Shown in pieces: positions 7,723 through 15,747 of a stretch of DNA of 64,000 nt. A program made the position numbers and the translations under genes. The stretch comes from AP-15 sp963750195 (lineage in GTDB: Bacteria; Pseudomonadota; Alphaproteobacteria; ATCC43930; CGMCC-115725): assembly GCA_963750195.1 (NCBI GenBank), contig CAVVPS010000019.1, positions 510,852-574,851 on the forward strand, given 5' to 3'. Each line of letters opens with the position of its first letter. Position 1 is the stretch's first letter. Below the pieces are notes generated by a model that saw only the letters and a program-made list of their open reading frames with translations, made no database searches and had not been told where the DNA came from.

Positions 7723-8435
7723 CTCTGCGCCTCTTTAATTTCAAACGGCTCACACTGGACGGCACGCTTCGGCCAATTGATCCACCAGCCGAACAGCGCA
7801 TAGGGATTGGCTTTGACGTATTCCTGCCAATCGGCTTTGGCGGCCGTCGCATAAAGATCAAGACAGTGAAGGCCGATTGGCTGGCCTTGCGCGTTCATGT
7901 GGCTTGTCGTGTCGGTACGGCCGCACAGCAGCACCCAATAAGGCGTGCCGCCGACCTCACGCACCACGGCATTGCCGCAGCCGTCCGCCCATGCGCTCGA
8001 CCTGGCAATTTCTCCCAATCCCGTATCGACCGGAGCCGGCAGCGGCCAGTAACGGACACTCGCTTGCCAGATGCCGAGCGCGATCAGCGGCACCGCTATA
8101 TAGGCGGCGAGCTTCGGCCCTGTTGTTTTGCCCCACGCAATGCCGCTCGCAATAGCGAGCTTCGCCGCCTGCGCCGCATAGGCTGTTTGCCATTTGCCGA
8201 CCGCAGCCTTGTATTGCGTCAGTTCGCCATCAAGCGCCCCAACCTGCTGGCGCAGCATCACGGCTTCCTGTTCCACAACGTCGTATTGCTCGCCGCGCTC
8301 GATTTTTGCCACACGGTCACGGAACGAGGTTTTGTGCTTTTCGTCGAAATCGTGGAGCTGTTCGAGCGCGTTGCCCCGCTGCCCCGGCATCGGGTCATCG
8401 AGCTGGGGCAATAATTTTTTTTCACGATCATCCAT
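7719..8435 (-). CDS. Coiled-coil membrane protein with a Cys-containing outer domain
   Basis: A 238-residue protein. The start MDDREKKLL at 8435 was preferred over an ATG at 8480 because the latter would overlap the upstream gene by 50 bp. Residues 1-90 are charged and helical, with a probable coiled coil (GEQYDVVEQEAVMLRQQV, then ALDGELTQYK). A hydrophobic segment around 108-130 (LAAYIAVPLIALGIWQ) follows. The C-terminal ~105 residues contain three cysteines (DGCGNAV, VLLCGRT, LHCLDLY) and an aromatic-rich end. The predicted topology is one membrane span with the coiled coil on one side and the Cys-containing domain on the other. A structural role in a membrane complex with the coupling ATPase is inferred. 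Confidence 0.6.
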   Translation of the reverse strand: MDDREKKLLPQLDDPMPGQRGNALEQLHDFDEKHKTSFRDRVAKIERGEQYDVVEQEAVMLRQQVGALDGELTQYKAAVGKWQTAYAAQAAKLAIASGIAWGKTTGPKLAAYIAVPLIALGIWQASVRYWPLPAPVDTGLGEIARSSAWADGCGNAVVREVGGTPYWVLLCGRTDTTSHMNAQGQPIGLHCLDLYATAAKADWQEYVKANPYALFGWWINWPKRAVQCEPFEIKEAQR

Positions 8436-8757
8436 TGGCGTTACCTCCGGCGCGACGCGCGCGCTCAATAGCGAGATCAACCACTTTCAAATTCGGACGG
8501 CGCGGTTTACGCGTCTTCGACGGCGGAAGCTTGCTCTTGCGCGGCGGCGGCTCCGGCACCTCGCCGGCGGCGCGCCACAGCGTCGCGACAACACACACGA
8601 GTAGAACACTTATCGTCGCTGCCGCCGGCCACAGCCACCACCAGCGCGCCAGCCCCCCAACCGCCCATTCGAGCAATAAGCAGACCGGAACAGCGAAGAC
8701 AGAACCGACCAGCGCACCGCCGAGAAATTGTTGCAGTGAAGAAAGCTCATCATCCAT
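8428..8757 (-). CDS. Two-helix membrane protein with basic Pro-rich tail
   Basis: A 109-residue protein with hydrophobic segments around residues 10-30 (FLGGALVGSVFAVPVCLLLE) and 40-60 (WLWPAAATISVLLVCVVATL). A strongly basic cytoplasm-like tail (PPPRKSKLPPSKTRKPRRP) follows. Its gene starts 6 bp after the coupling ATPase stop and overlaps the next gene by 8 bp. Since the ATPase lacks its own membrane helices, a two-helix protein encoded directly after it is a candidate anchor. No family recognised. Confidence 0.6.
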   Translation of the reverse strand: MDDELSSLQQFLGGALVGSVFAVPVCLLLEWAVGGLARWWWLWPAAATISVLLVCVVATLWRAAGEVPEPPPRKSKLPPSKTRKPRRPNLKVVDLAIERARRAGGNANG

Positions 8758-8763
8758 TGCCCG

Positions 8764-10179
8764 TCACCAGCGGACGTAGGGATCACGCCGCGCGCGGCGC
8801 GACAGCACGCGATCGGTGTAGTAGCCGGGGAAGGCCGCCGGGATCGGATCGGCCAGGCCGTGCAACCAGACGTAGCCCACCCCCGGCTGCAGATTGTAAA
8901 GATCGGCGTGGCTCAGCGTCGGCACCGTATGAAAGGCATCCCCGCCCGACGCGCCGCCGCCTCCGGGATTGATCGACCATTCCGAATGCGGCTGCACAAT
9001 GGTTTTTTCAGAAGACCGTCGGACCAGGTAGTCGCAACTGGTGTGGTCCCCAGGGCTTCCGATTAACGAGATCACCGAAGCATTGCCAACAAACGCCTCC
9101 CAAGCCTTGCCATAAAGTTGCTCAAGCATGCACAGACTTTGCACGACGATGATGACCTCAATTTTACTCCCGGCTACTACCCCGATGCTGTCTATTAACG
9201 GAATGCGCTTGAGGGCATAGAATTCGTCGAGCCAAAAGCTCACCGGGACCGGATGCGGCGCAAATAACGGCCGCATTGCACCTGTTATTGCGAGCCGAAA
9301 CCAGGGCGCGCACCCGTCAATATGCTCTGCGGGAACCGCGAGATACCGTGACGAGACGCGGTGCCCCAATTCGCCAAAACCCATGCCGCCGCGCAGCTCA
9401 TCGGCCGCCAGCGCGGGCGAACCCATAAACCGGCTGTCCGCCTCGAAGGTGCCAATCACCGATTGGATTTCGTCATTGGTCTTGCCGGCGAAACGGCTGA
9501 TGCAGCTATTCACAAAAGGATTGTTGAGCGCGAGGATTTGCCGGGCGTGATAAGCCATGCCCGCGACCGGCTCGCCGGTCTTGCTGTCATACTCGCTGCG
9601 TTCCAGCGCCCTGCGCCGAACATTGGCGTGCAGCGGCTTGCGCCCCTGGCGCTTCGCCTCGACCAGCTCGCCATAGGCGAAAGAGATATAAACGGCTTGC
9701 GTCGCAGTCGGGAAATATGGCTCGTGCGTGTTCTCCGCCGAGAATATCGTTTTCCCCATCACCATCAGGTGATCGGTCGCCAACGGGTGATCGGGGTCTA
9801 GCTCCGGCGCTTCCAGCAAGTTAATCCCGCGCCCGCCCTGCAAATCGGCGTACTCCGGCAAATGCCCGAGCGCGCCATACGCATTCGACACCCCCACGTC
9901 GTAATCGACTGTGCGCCGCCACGGTGCAGACACCGCCCCGCCTTGCAGACGGGTATCGACAAAGACCTGAGAGATGCCCCTGCGTTCGAGCGCGTTGCGC
10001 TGGATCACACCGGCCGTTTTACCCGAGCCGTTGCCGCCGATAATTATTTTGACTTTGGTATCCCCAACCCGAATTACAGGGCCGAGCGAGCCATTCGGGA
10101 AACGGTAATTTGCCGCGATGTAGGAACGCGGATCACGGGACCCGATCACCTTTTGCCGACGCGCCAACGGCCACGGCAT
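8764..10179 (-). CDS. VirD4/TraG-like type IV coupling ATPase without membrane anchor
   Basis: A 471-residue ATPase of the type IV coupling protein family, which recruits DNA-protein or protein substrates to a secretion channel. Walker A GGNGSGKT is at residues 48-55 and Walker B VSFWLDEF at 313-320. The C-terminal part has the TraG/TraM-recognition style: VVQSLCMLEQLYG near 347, SPGDHTSCDYLVRR near 377, and GYVWLHGLADPIPA near 442. Typical VirD4 proteins are 550-700 residues with two N-terminal membrane helices. Here Walker A lies within the first 55 residues and no such helices exist. Small membrane proteins encoded on both sides may act as anchors. No VirB-type channel genes lie in the window. 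Confidence 0.8.
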   Translation of the reverse strand: MPWPLARRQKVIGSRDPRSYIAANYRFPNGSLGPVIRVGDTKVKIIIGGNGSGKTAGVIQRNALERRGISQVFVDTRLQGGAVSAPWRRTVDYDVGVSNAYGALGHLPEYADLQGGRGINLLEAPELDPDHPLATDHLMVMGKTIFSAENTHEPYFPTATQAVYISFAYGELVEAKRQGRKPLHANVRRRALERSEYDSKTGEPVAGMAYHARQILALNNPFVNSCISRFAGKTNDEIQSVIGTFEADSRFMGSPALAADELRGGMGFGELGHRVSSRYLAVPAEHIDGCAPWFRLAITGAMRPLFAPHPVPVSFWLDEFYALKRIPLIDSIGVVAGSKIEVIIVVQSLCMLEQLYGKAWEAFVGNASVISLIGSPGDHTSCDYLVRRSSEKTIVQPHSEWSINPGGGGASGGDAFHTVPTLSHADLYNLQPGVGYVWLHGLADPIPAAFPGYYTDRVLSRRARRDPYVRW

Positions 10180-10191
10180 AGCCTCACTCCC

Positions 10192-10407
10192 TCACCAGAA
10201 TTTCCACCAACGACGCCGCGCACGCGGACCTCCGCCGAGCGCGGCATGAACCGCCGCCGGCGACGCCAGCCCACCCGAGGGCAGACCGATCTTTGAAGGA
10301 TGCGGCAGCTTGATGCCCGCCGGCGGGCGCACCAGCAGGGCAATTCGCACCAACGTCAGCACGATCAGGGCCGGCGCGCCGACCGTGATTGCGTCGCCGA
10401 TCATCAC
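10192..10407 (-). CDS. Small single-helix membrane protein
   Basis: A 71-residue protein with one hydrophobic segment near the N-terminus (residues 8-27, VGAPALIVLTLVRIALLV) and a basic Gly/Pro-rich tail ending RRRWWKFW. The gene begins with a 4-bp overlap (ATGA) with the end of the IS-split membrane protein gene and ends 12 bp before the coupling ATPase. It is therefore in the same transcript. It is a candidate membrane partner for the anchorless ATPase. No family recognised. Confidence 0.55.
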   Translation of the reverse strand: MMIGDAITVGAPALIVLTLVRIALLVRPPAGIKLPHPSKIGLPSGGLASPAAVHAALGGGPRARRRWWKFW

Positions 10408-10459
10408 AGCGTCATTCCTTTAAGAAGAAGCGCCACAGCGCCGAGGCAGATCGCGCCTA

Positions 10460-11592
10460 GTGGTACGACGCAATCATAGGATTCCATAAGGACTGGATCT
10501 GTGCGATCATGCGCGATGTGCGAGGGGATCGATATCGAGGTGAGTGCCGCCGACCGCGAACGACTGGCCGCGGTGGTAGCGGATCGCAACAGCCGGCAAA
10601 AGCATGTGTGGCGGGCGCGGATCATTCTGGCCACGGGCGAGGGCTGCGGCACCGCCGAAATCATGCGCCGCGCCGGGGTTTCGAAGCCCTGTGTGTGGCG
10701 CTGGCAAGAGCGGTTCATGCACGAGGGCGTGGCCGGCCTGCTGCACGACAAGACGCGAAAACCCGGTCTGCCGCCATTGCCGTCAGCGCGGGTCGACGAT
10801 GTCGTCGCGCTGACCCTGGCGGAGCCGCCGGGCGAGACAACCCATTGGACCGGCCGGGCGATGGCGGCAGCGAGCGGCATCTCGCTGCGCTCGGTGCAGC
10901 GCATCTGGGCGGCGCACGGTCTGCAGCCGCACCGGGTGCGGCGCTTCAAGCTGTCGCAGGACCCGGCGTTTGCCGCCAAATTGCGCGATGTGGTCGGGCT
11001 CTATCTCGACCCGCCGGCGCACAGCCTGGTGCTCTCGGTCGACGAGAAGAGCCAGATCCAGGCCCTCGACCGCACCCAGCCGGGCCTGCCGATCAAAAAG
11101 GGCCGGGCCGGAACGATGACCCATGATTACATCCGCAACGGCACGACCACGCTGTTCGCGGCGCTCAATGTCTTCGACGGCACCGTCATCGGCCAGTGCA
11201 TGGCGCGCCATCGCCATCAGGAATTCATCCGTTTCCTCAACCGGATCGAAGCGGCGGTCCCGGCCGGCAAGCTGATCCACGCGATCCTCGACAATTATGC
11301 CGCCCACAAGCATCCCAAAGTGCGCGCCTGGCTCGCGCGGCATCCCAGGTGGGTGTTCCATTTCACCCCCACCTCGTGCTCCTGGGCTAATGCGGTCGAA
11401 GGCTTTTTTGCCACGCTGACCCGCCGGCGCTTACAGCGCGGTGTCTTCCATTCGCTCGTCGACCTGCAAGCTGCGATCAACCGCTATCTCGGCGAGCACA
11501 ACCGCAAATCCAAACCGTTTGTCTGGACCGCCGACCCCGATCGCATTATCGAAAAGGTCAATCGTGGGCACCAAGCGATCGCGTCAGACCAC
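10460..11592 (+). mobile_element. IS630-family insertion sequence, complete
   Basis: An element of about 1133 bp flanked by TA (10458-10459 and 11593-11594), the duplicated target typical of IS630/Tc1-mariner elements. The ends are inverted repeats: the left begins GTGGTACGACGCAATC and the right, read inward, begins GTGGTCTGACGCGATC, with 13 of 16 bases matching. One full-length transposase gene lies inside. It inserted into a membrane-protein gene of the coupling operon and is transcribed against it. Confidence 0.85.
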
Positions 11593-11595
11593 TAG
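10501..11595 (+). CDS. IS630-family DDE transposase
   Basis: A 364-residue transposase (359 if translation starts at the ATG at 10516 rather than the GTG at 10501). An N-terminal helix-turn-helix region (GCGTAEIMRRAGVSKPCVWRW) and a second HTH (ASGISLRSVQRIW) precede a DDE domain. That domain has SVDEKSQIQ (first Asp), ILDNYAAHKH (second Asp) and NAVEGFFATL (Glu). The reading frame is intact. The TAG stop is formed by the duplicated TA plus the first host base, so the insertion site supplies the stop codon. Confidence 0.9.
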   Translation: MRSCAMCEGIDIEVSAADRERLAAVVADRNSRQKHVWRARIILATGEGCGTAEIMRRAGVSKPCVWRWQERFMHEGVAGLLHDKTRKPGLPPLPSARVDDVVALTLAEPPGETTHWTGRAMAAASGISLRSVQRIWAAHGLQPHRVRRFKLSQDPAFAAKLRDVVGLYLDPPAHSLVLSVDEKSQIQALDRTQPGLPIKKGRAGTMTHDYIRNGTTTLFAALNVFDGTVIGQCMARHRHQEFIRFLNRIEAAVPAGKLIHAILDNYAAHKHPKVRAWLARHPRWVFHFTPTSCSWANAVEGFFATLTRRRLQRGVFHSLVDLQAAINRYLGEHNRKSKPFVWTADPDRIIEKVNRGHQAIASDH

Positions 11596-11932
11596 CCAGA
11601 AAATTTGCATGGGATCGAAACGCGCGCCGCGCGATCCGATCACGCCGACACAGACCCACAGCGCCGAGAAAGCGGCGAGGCCGGCGATGCACGCCAGCTC
11701 GACCTCGCCCATTGTAAAAACGCCGCCCCGCTTGGCGACGTAGATCGCGAGCGCGACGAGGACGAAGGCACCGACCCCGGCGCGGGTATGATTTCGTTGA
11801 ACGAGAGGAACGACGCGCCAATTGCGCCAGACGCGGAAGCCGGCGCGCGCCAGATTGATCGGAATCGAGAGCACCCCGACCACCACGAGAACCAGCGCCG
11901 TGAAAAGGCCGCCGCCGGCTTCCATCGCGGCG

Positions 11933-12154
11933 TCAGCCGGGCCAATAATAGAGCGCGGCCCCGCCGGCACAGGCGAGGACGAACCACATCACCGCCAATC
12001 CGCAGAACCGCGCGCCGGTCAGGTGCGAGAACACCGTCACCCCGGCGTCTGCCTTTTCGATTGTCTCAGCCAACGCCGCGCACTCCGCTGTCGGGCTGTC
12101 CCGACAACAACTGTCGGGCCATCCCGACGCCCCGTCAACCTCCAAATGCCGCAT
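11933..12154 (-). CDS. Small membrane protein, first gene of the coupling operon
   Basis: The frame encodes up to 73 residues, with one hydrophobic segment at the C-terminus (FCGLAVMWFVLACAGGAALYYW). The N-terminal part to about residue 27 would be encoded over two perfect palindromes (12090-12128). A shorter product starting at a TTG at 12073, with GGAG about 8 bases upstream, would leave those palindromes as an upstream operator. I regard the shorter form as plausible. Its stop lies 7 bp before the next start. No family recognised. Confidence 0.5.
   Translation of the reverse strand: MRHLEVDGASGWPDSCCRDSPTAECAALAETIEKADAGVTVFSHLTGARFCGLAVMWFVLACAGGAALYYWPG
12090..12128. promoter_or_regulatory. 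Two tandem GTCGGG-N4-CCCGAC palindromes
   Basis: Identical 6-base arms GTCGGG and CCCGAC occur at 12090-12105 (spacer CTGT) and at 12113-12128 (spacer CCAT). Their centres are 23 bp apart, about two helical turns, so bound dimers would sit on the same face. They lie at the head of the minus-strand coupling operon. A tandem operator is the natural reading. A possible repressor is the divergent RHH-like gene at 12332. Confidence 0.55.
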
Positions 12155-12331
12155 CCATGAAAAATGTTGCTACAAAGGCCCTTGAACCGCGCGGCACCAC
12201 GCCGCGGTCAAAAACTTGTCTCGACGCGACGAGCTGTGATAGAAACCTTACGGAACACGTTTACCAACTGGGTAACCGTAAGTTGCCGGAACCCCCGTGC
12301 GCACTTCCGGGTTAAGAAGGCGAGGCATTTG

Positions 12332-12568
12332 ATGGCGAACAGGAACCCACCCGGCTACGTTTCACCCGAACAAGGCAGGCGTCACCAGCTCACCGTCCGG
12401 CTTGAGCCAACAACATTCGCGGCCTACGCCCAAGCCGTGGCCCGCGCAGGAACCACGAAGCAAAACCCCATTGAGGAATTTTGCGCGAACTTCGCCCGCG
12501 AGCATGGCGTTAAGATTCGCTCTACACGACCACGCACAAAAGCGACCACCCCAAAAGGCCCACGCTAA
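12332..12568 (+). CDS. Ribbon-helix-helix-like hypothetical regulator
   Basis: A 78-residue basic protein starting MANRNPPGY, divergent from the coupling operon. Residues 17-60 can form a strand (HQLTVRLEP) followed by two helices (TTFAAYAQAVARAG; IEEFCANFAREHG), the RHH pattern. Its C-terminal helix resembles that of the protein at 1532-1837. Placement directly upstream of and divergent from the operon, 204 bp from the tandem palindromes, suggests local transcriptional control. The DNA-binding role is inferred from the fold pattern only. Confidence 0.55.
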   Translation: MANRNPPGYVSPEQGRRHQLTVRLEPTTFAAYAQAVARAGTTKQNPIEEFCANFAREHGVKIRSTRPRTKATTPKGPR

Positions 12569-12646
12569 ACCCCGCCCTTCGCGACGGTGTTGGCAAGTGC
12601 ATAAGGCTGCCACCCGCAGCCTCCGTCCCAACCAACTCGTGAGATA

Positions 12647-13285
12647 TCACCGCCGTCGCAGCGGGAAACCGAACGCGAGCCAGATACCGAGGCTGACCGC
12701 CATCAGTGGCAACGTGCCCGGTTCCGGGACAGCAGGAATGGTTGCCGGCACTACGGTGGTCTGAGCCGAAAAATTTGTCAGGGTGGTCGTCCCGTTGAGG
12801 TTCACATCTATCGTGAAAGCGAACCCATCGATCGTATCGGTCGTGAGAACTGGCATCGTCCCTGCGGCGTCGGAGAACATGCTGAAAGCAAATGTACTGC
12901 CGGAAGTTGACGTCCCGTCGGGCGAACTCAACGCGGGCCCGTAGAGGCTGACTTGAAACGATAATGCCGATCCGTAGGTGAAACCTTCGAAGTAATCGTT
13001 GAATGCCGTCCCGTTGTCGAAGGTCAGCGTTGCGGGCAGGGCTCCGCCGACATCCCCAGTCAGCGTAGGGTTACCCGCCAGTGTTCCGTCCGATGTGAAA
13101 TTGAGGATCTGAAGCGAGGCCGACTGGGTCGCCAGCGGGCCGGGATTGAACTCGAAATCGAGCGAGCCCGCCGTGCCCGAAATGGAGGAGCTATCGACGG
13201 TCACATCGTAGGTGATGGGGGCCGCCGATGCCATCGATGCAAAGGAAAAGAATGCGGCGATGAAAAGAGATGCACCTTTGGCCAT
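12647..13285 (-). CDS. PEP-CTERM secreted protein
   Basis: A 212-residue exported protein. The start at 13285 (MAKGASLFIAAFFSF) gives a clean signal peptide cleaved after ASMASA; an earlier ATG adds a non-signal leader. The mature part is Ser/Thr/Gly-rich and beta-like, resembling the NF038129-type PEP-CTERM family. The C-terminus has the sorting signal: VPEPGT, a hydrophobic helix (LPLMAVSLGIWLAFGF), then RRR. Such proteins are processed by exosortase and attached to the cell surface or matrix. No exosortase gene is in the window. The start lies 1 bp after the stop of the GloVer-repeat gene, so the two were one operon. Confidence 0.85.
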   Translation of the reverse strand: MAKGASLFIAAFFSFASMASAAPITYDVTVDSSSISGTAGSLDFEFNPGPLATQSASLQILNFTSDGTLAGNPTLTGDVGGALPATLTFDNGTAFNDYFEGFTYGSALSFQVSLYGPALSSPDGTSTSGSTFAFSMFSDAAGTMPVLTTDTIDGFAFTIDVNLNGTTTLTNFSAQTTVVPATIPAVPEPGTLPLMAVSLGIWLAFGFPLRRR

Positions 13286-13286
13286 G

Positions 13287-15030
13287 TTAGAGGCTCCCGG
13301 AGTAGACCACTGGTGTGAAATTGATCGTTCCGAACGAAGGATTATCGAACTGCACACCGACAGCGGCCGACTGGCCAGGCGCGAGGCTGGCTACGGTGGG
13401 AACCGTCAGGTACGGCGACCCTGAAAAGTTGCCCGTGGCATTCGCCAACGTCACCCCGGAGGTCAGTCCCGTAAAGAGTATTGAAAAGGGGCCACTGATC
13501 GGGCTGTTGCTGATATTCGTGATGGTCACGGTCCCGTTGAAGGCATGACTTACCCGGCTGTAGACCAGACCGGAGGCCGTCGTGGCAACCTCACTCGGCG
13601 GTAGTACGACCGCCGTTGAGGTAATCTCGAACACCGTGCCCTCGCCTCCCCCAATTCGGTCGCCGCCGCCATATGTCGTGCCGTAGAGGTTGCCCGACCC
13701 GTCCATGAACAGGCCCGCAAAAGGGCTGTTGCCGTCGGTGCAGCCGCTCAGCGGGCCCTGCGCGCAGAAGCTGTACAGCACCGTCTCCGTCCATTTCGTC
13801 TTGGCGGCGTTGGGGGTGAGCATGAACACCGTGCCCGCGCCTTCACTCGTCGCGACATTAGCGCCGCCGAACAATGTCGTGCCGTAGAGGTTGCCCGACC
13901 CGTCCATGATCAGGCCGGCGTAAGGGTTGGCGCCGTCGGTGCAGCCGCTCGCGCAAAAGCTGTACAGCACCGTCTCCGTCCACGTGGTCTTGGCGGCGTT
14001 GGGGGTCAGCTCGAACACCGTGCCCGCGGTGGAGCCAAAAGCAAAAACGGCGACATTAGCGCCACCCTTGAACGTCGTGCCGTAGAGGTTCCCCGACGCG
14101 TCCATGATCAGGCCGGCATATGGAGTATCGCCATCGGGGCAGCTGCTCTGTGCGCAATGGACAAAGCTATACAGCGTCGTCTCCGTCCATGTGGTCTTGG
14201 CGGCGTTGGGAGTCAGCTCGAACACCGTGCCCCCGCCGTTGCCGCCAGCCTCCGTCGTGCCGTAGAGGTTCCCCGCCACGTCCATGATCACGCTGGCGTG
14301 AGGGCCTTCACCGTCGCTAGCGCCGGTGAAGACGTACAGCACCGTCTCCGTCCACGTGGTCTTGGCAGCGTTGGGGGTGAGCATGAACACTGTGCCAGTG
14401 CCAATATACTCGCCGTTGCCGCCACCCTGCGTCGTGCCGTAGAGGTTCCCCATTGCGTCTATGATCAGGCCGGCTACAGGGAGCTGGCCGTCGGTGCAGG
14501 CGCTCTGCGCGCAAAAGCTGTAAAGCACCGTCTCTGTCCATTTGGTCTTGGCCGCGTTGGGGGTCAGCTCGAACACCGTGCCCCCGCCGGCACCGGCGCC
14601 CGTCGCAACATCGACATAAGCGCCGCCGCTCGACGTCGTGCCGTAGAGGTTCCCCGCCACGTCCATGATCAGGCCGGCATACGGAGTACCGCCATCGGTG
14701 CAGGCGCTCTGCGCGCAAAAGCTGTACAGCACCGTCTCTGTCCATGTGGTCTTGGCGGCGTTGGGGGTGAGCATGAACACCGTGCCCGCGCCATAAGTGC
14801 CGCCGCTCGACGTCGTGCCGTAGAGGTTCCCCGCCGCGTCCATGATCAGGCCGGCGTAAGGGATGCTCGCCGTCGCTGCCGCCTTGAAAATTGTACAGCG
14901 TGCTAAACCCGGTCGCGGCACCGGCGGTGCCGCTAGCGGCGAGGAATGCCACGAGGCCGAACAGCGCAATCAGCCGTAATCTCGCAGCAAGACGAAGTAT
15001 CCGAGTGCCGGCCTTCCGGTGCCCTCGCAA
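13287..15030 (-). pseudogene. GloVer-repeat (TIGR03803-type) secreted protein, frameshifted
   Basis: A signal-peptide-like stretch (LRLIALFGLVAFLAASGTAGAA) is followed by FSTLYNFQGGSDGEHP. Then, in a different frame, come tandem repeats of the form AGLIMDxxGNLYGTT, GTVFMLTPNAAKTTWTE, VLYSFC. A single extra base near 14857 separates the two frames, and the span from a TTG at 15030 is one more than a multiple of three. Seven copies of the GNLYGTT block are present, about 180-200 bp apart. The C-terminal ~110 residues form a separate beta-rich domain (VTITNISNSPISGPFSILF) without a PEP-CTERM signal. The true start is uncertain. Known relatives are repeat proteins of unknown function. Confidence 0.75.
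13675..14830 (-). repeat. Seven tandem coding repeats of the GloVer protein
   Basis: The DNA word CCGTAGAGGTT recurs near 13681, 13880, 14080, 14260, 14437, 14641 and 14819, each followed by a conserved block encoding IMDxxGNLYGTT. The period is 177-204 bp because loop lengths differ. The high nucleotide identity suggests recent expansion or gene conversion. Confidence 0.8.
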
Positions 15031-15747
15031 GCGGTGCGATCGGGCCGCCCTCCCCGAATTCCCGGAATTTTTCACACCGGCTTCGGCGCGCTTTCGCTCC
15101 GGGAGCGCCGAGCTCGCGCTAGACTGTTTGCAGCGCGCGACGAAGGCCGCGAGCAACCCGGAAATGCGAAGCTTCGTGGCATCCTCCCAAGATAGCGGAA
15201 CGCGATTTGCCGCCAGCACGGCAAGCGATCTCCTCATTTCGGGTGATATTATCCCGGCGAGGGCGAAGTTCAGCGGAAAAAATTTCCTTCTCGGATAGCG
15301 GTGCTACACGGGAAGCCGAGTTTCCTCGGAAAAGGCACGGCCAGGTGATGTGTGGCGAGGGGTAGTTTCTTGGTTTGGCCAGGGACCGTTTCTCCGTCCC
15401 GGCCTGAGGATCGAAGAGCGTCGCGCGCAGTAGCGGTCAAGATTGGCCATAGGCCACCGCCGCAGGCGGCGCGAAGCGGTCTTGACGGTCGCGAGCACGA
15501 CGCGACGCTCGATCAGGCTGGGACCAATGCCACGTCCTGCCGGGTCATGGTTCTTTCCGCGGTCTGCCCGTGCGGGTAGCCGCAACCTGGCGTCGGGAAG
15601 GCTGGCACCGCTATGTCCCGAACGCGGTCAACTCGGTCAAGAGTGCCGCAGCGAAGGGCGCGGGGTTGCCAAGCCTCGTCCCGGCTGGGACGCGTCTCCG
15701 CCTATAGTCGGCGGAACTCGGTGTTTATGCGGTTAATCCGGTCGTGA
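15031..15747. other. Intergenic region between the GloVer gene and the IS110 transposase
   Basis: No convincing gene. Open frames on both strands give Arg/Pro-rich translations without domains. The distal part (after about 15580) probably belongs to the IS110 element's 3' non-coding end. A GCGGTCAAGA / TCTTGACGGTC inverted pair lies at about 15433-15489. Confidence 0.4.

Larger units (their letters stand above)
10404..11925 (-). pseudogene. Multi-span membrane protein gene split by an IS630 element
   Basis: The 5' part runs from 11925 (MEAGGGLFTALVL) to 11593; the 3' part lies beyond the insertion at 10459-10404. Joining the two across a single TA gives an uninterrupted reading frame of about 128 residues: ...DPMQIFWL continues as GAICLGAVALLLKGMTL. 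Three to four hydrophobic segments are visible. These include FTALVLVVVGVLSIPINL, VGAFVLVALAIYVA, ELACIAGLAAFSALWVCV and the restored C-terminal one. The insertion removes the last ~17 residues and adds two codons (VV) before a stop in the IS. An upstream in-frame ATG at 11970 would overlap the previous gene. The clean junction shows that insertion post-dates assembly of the operon. Confidence 0.8.

Noticed and set aside
10404..10979. Continuous minus-strand frame through the IS630 end into the transposase
   Set aside because: Only its last ~17 codons belong to the split host gene; the rest is antisense to the transposase.
13675..14830. Possible CRISPR-like array of direct repeats
   Set aside because: The repeats are about 180-200 bp apart, vary in length and encode protein repeats; no short uniform spacers or cas genes.
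14157..14906. Long plus-strand repeat protein opposite the GloVer gene
   Set aside because: It is the antisense of a tandem coding repeat; the sense frame carries the known GNLYGTT family pattern.
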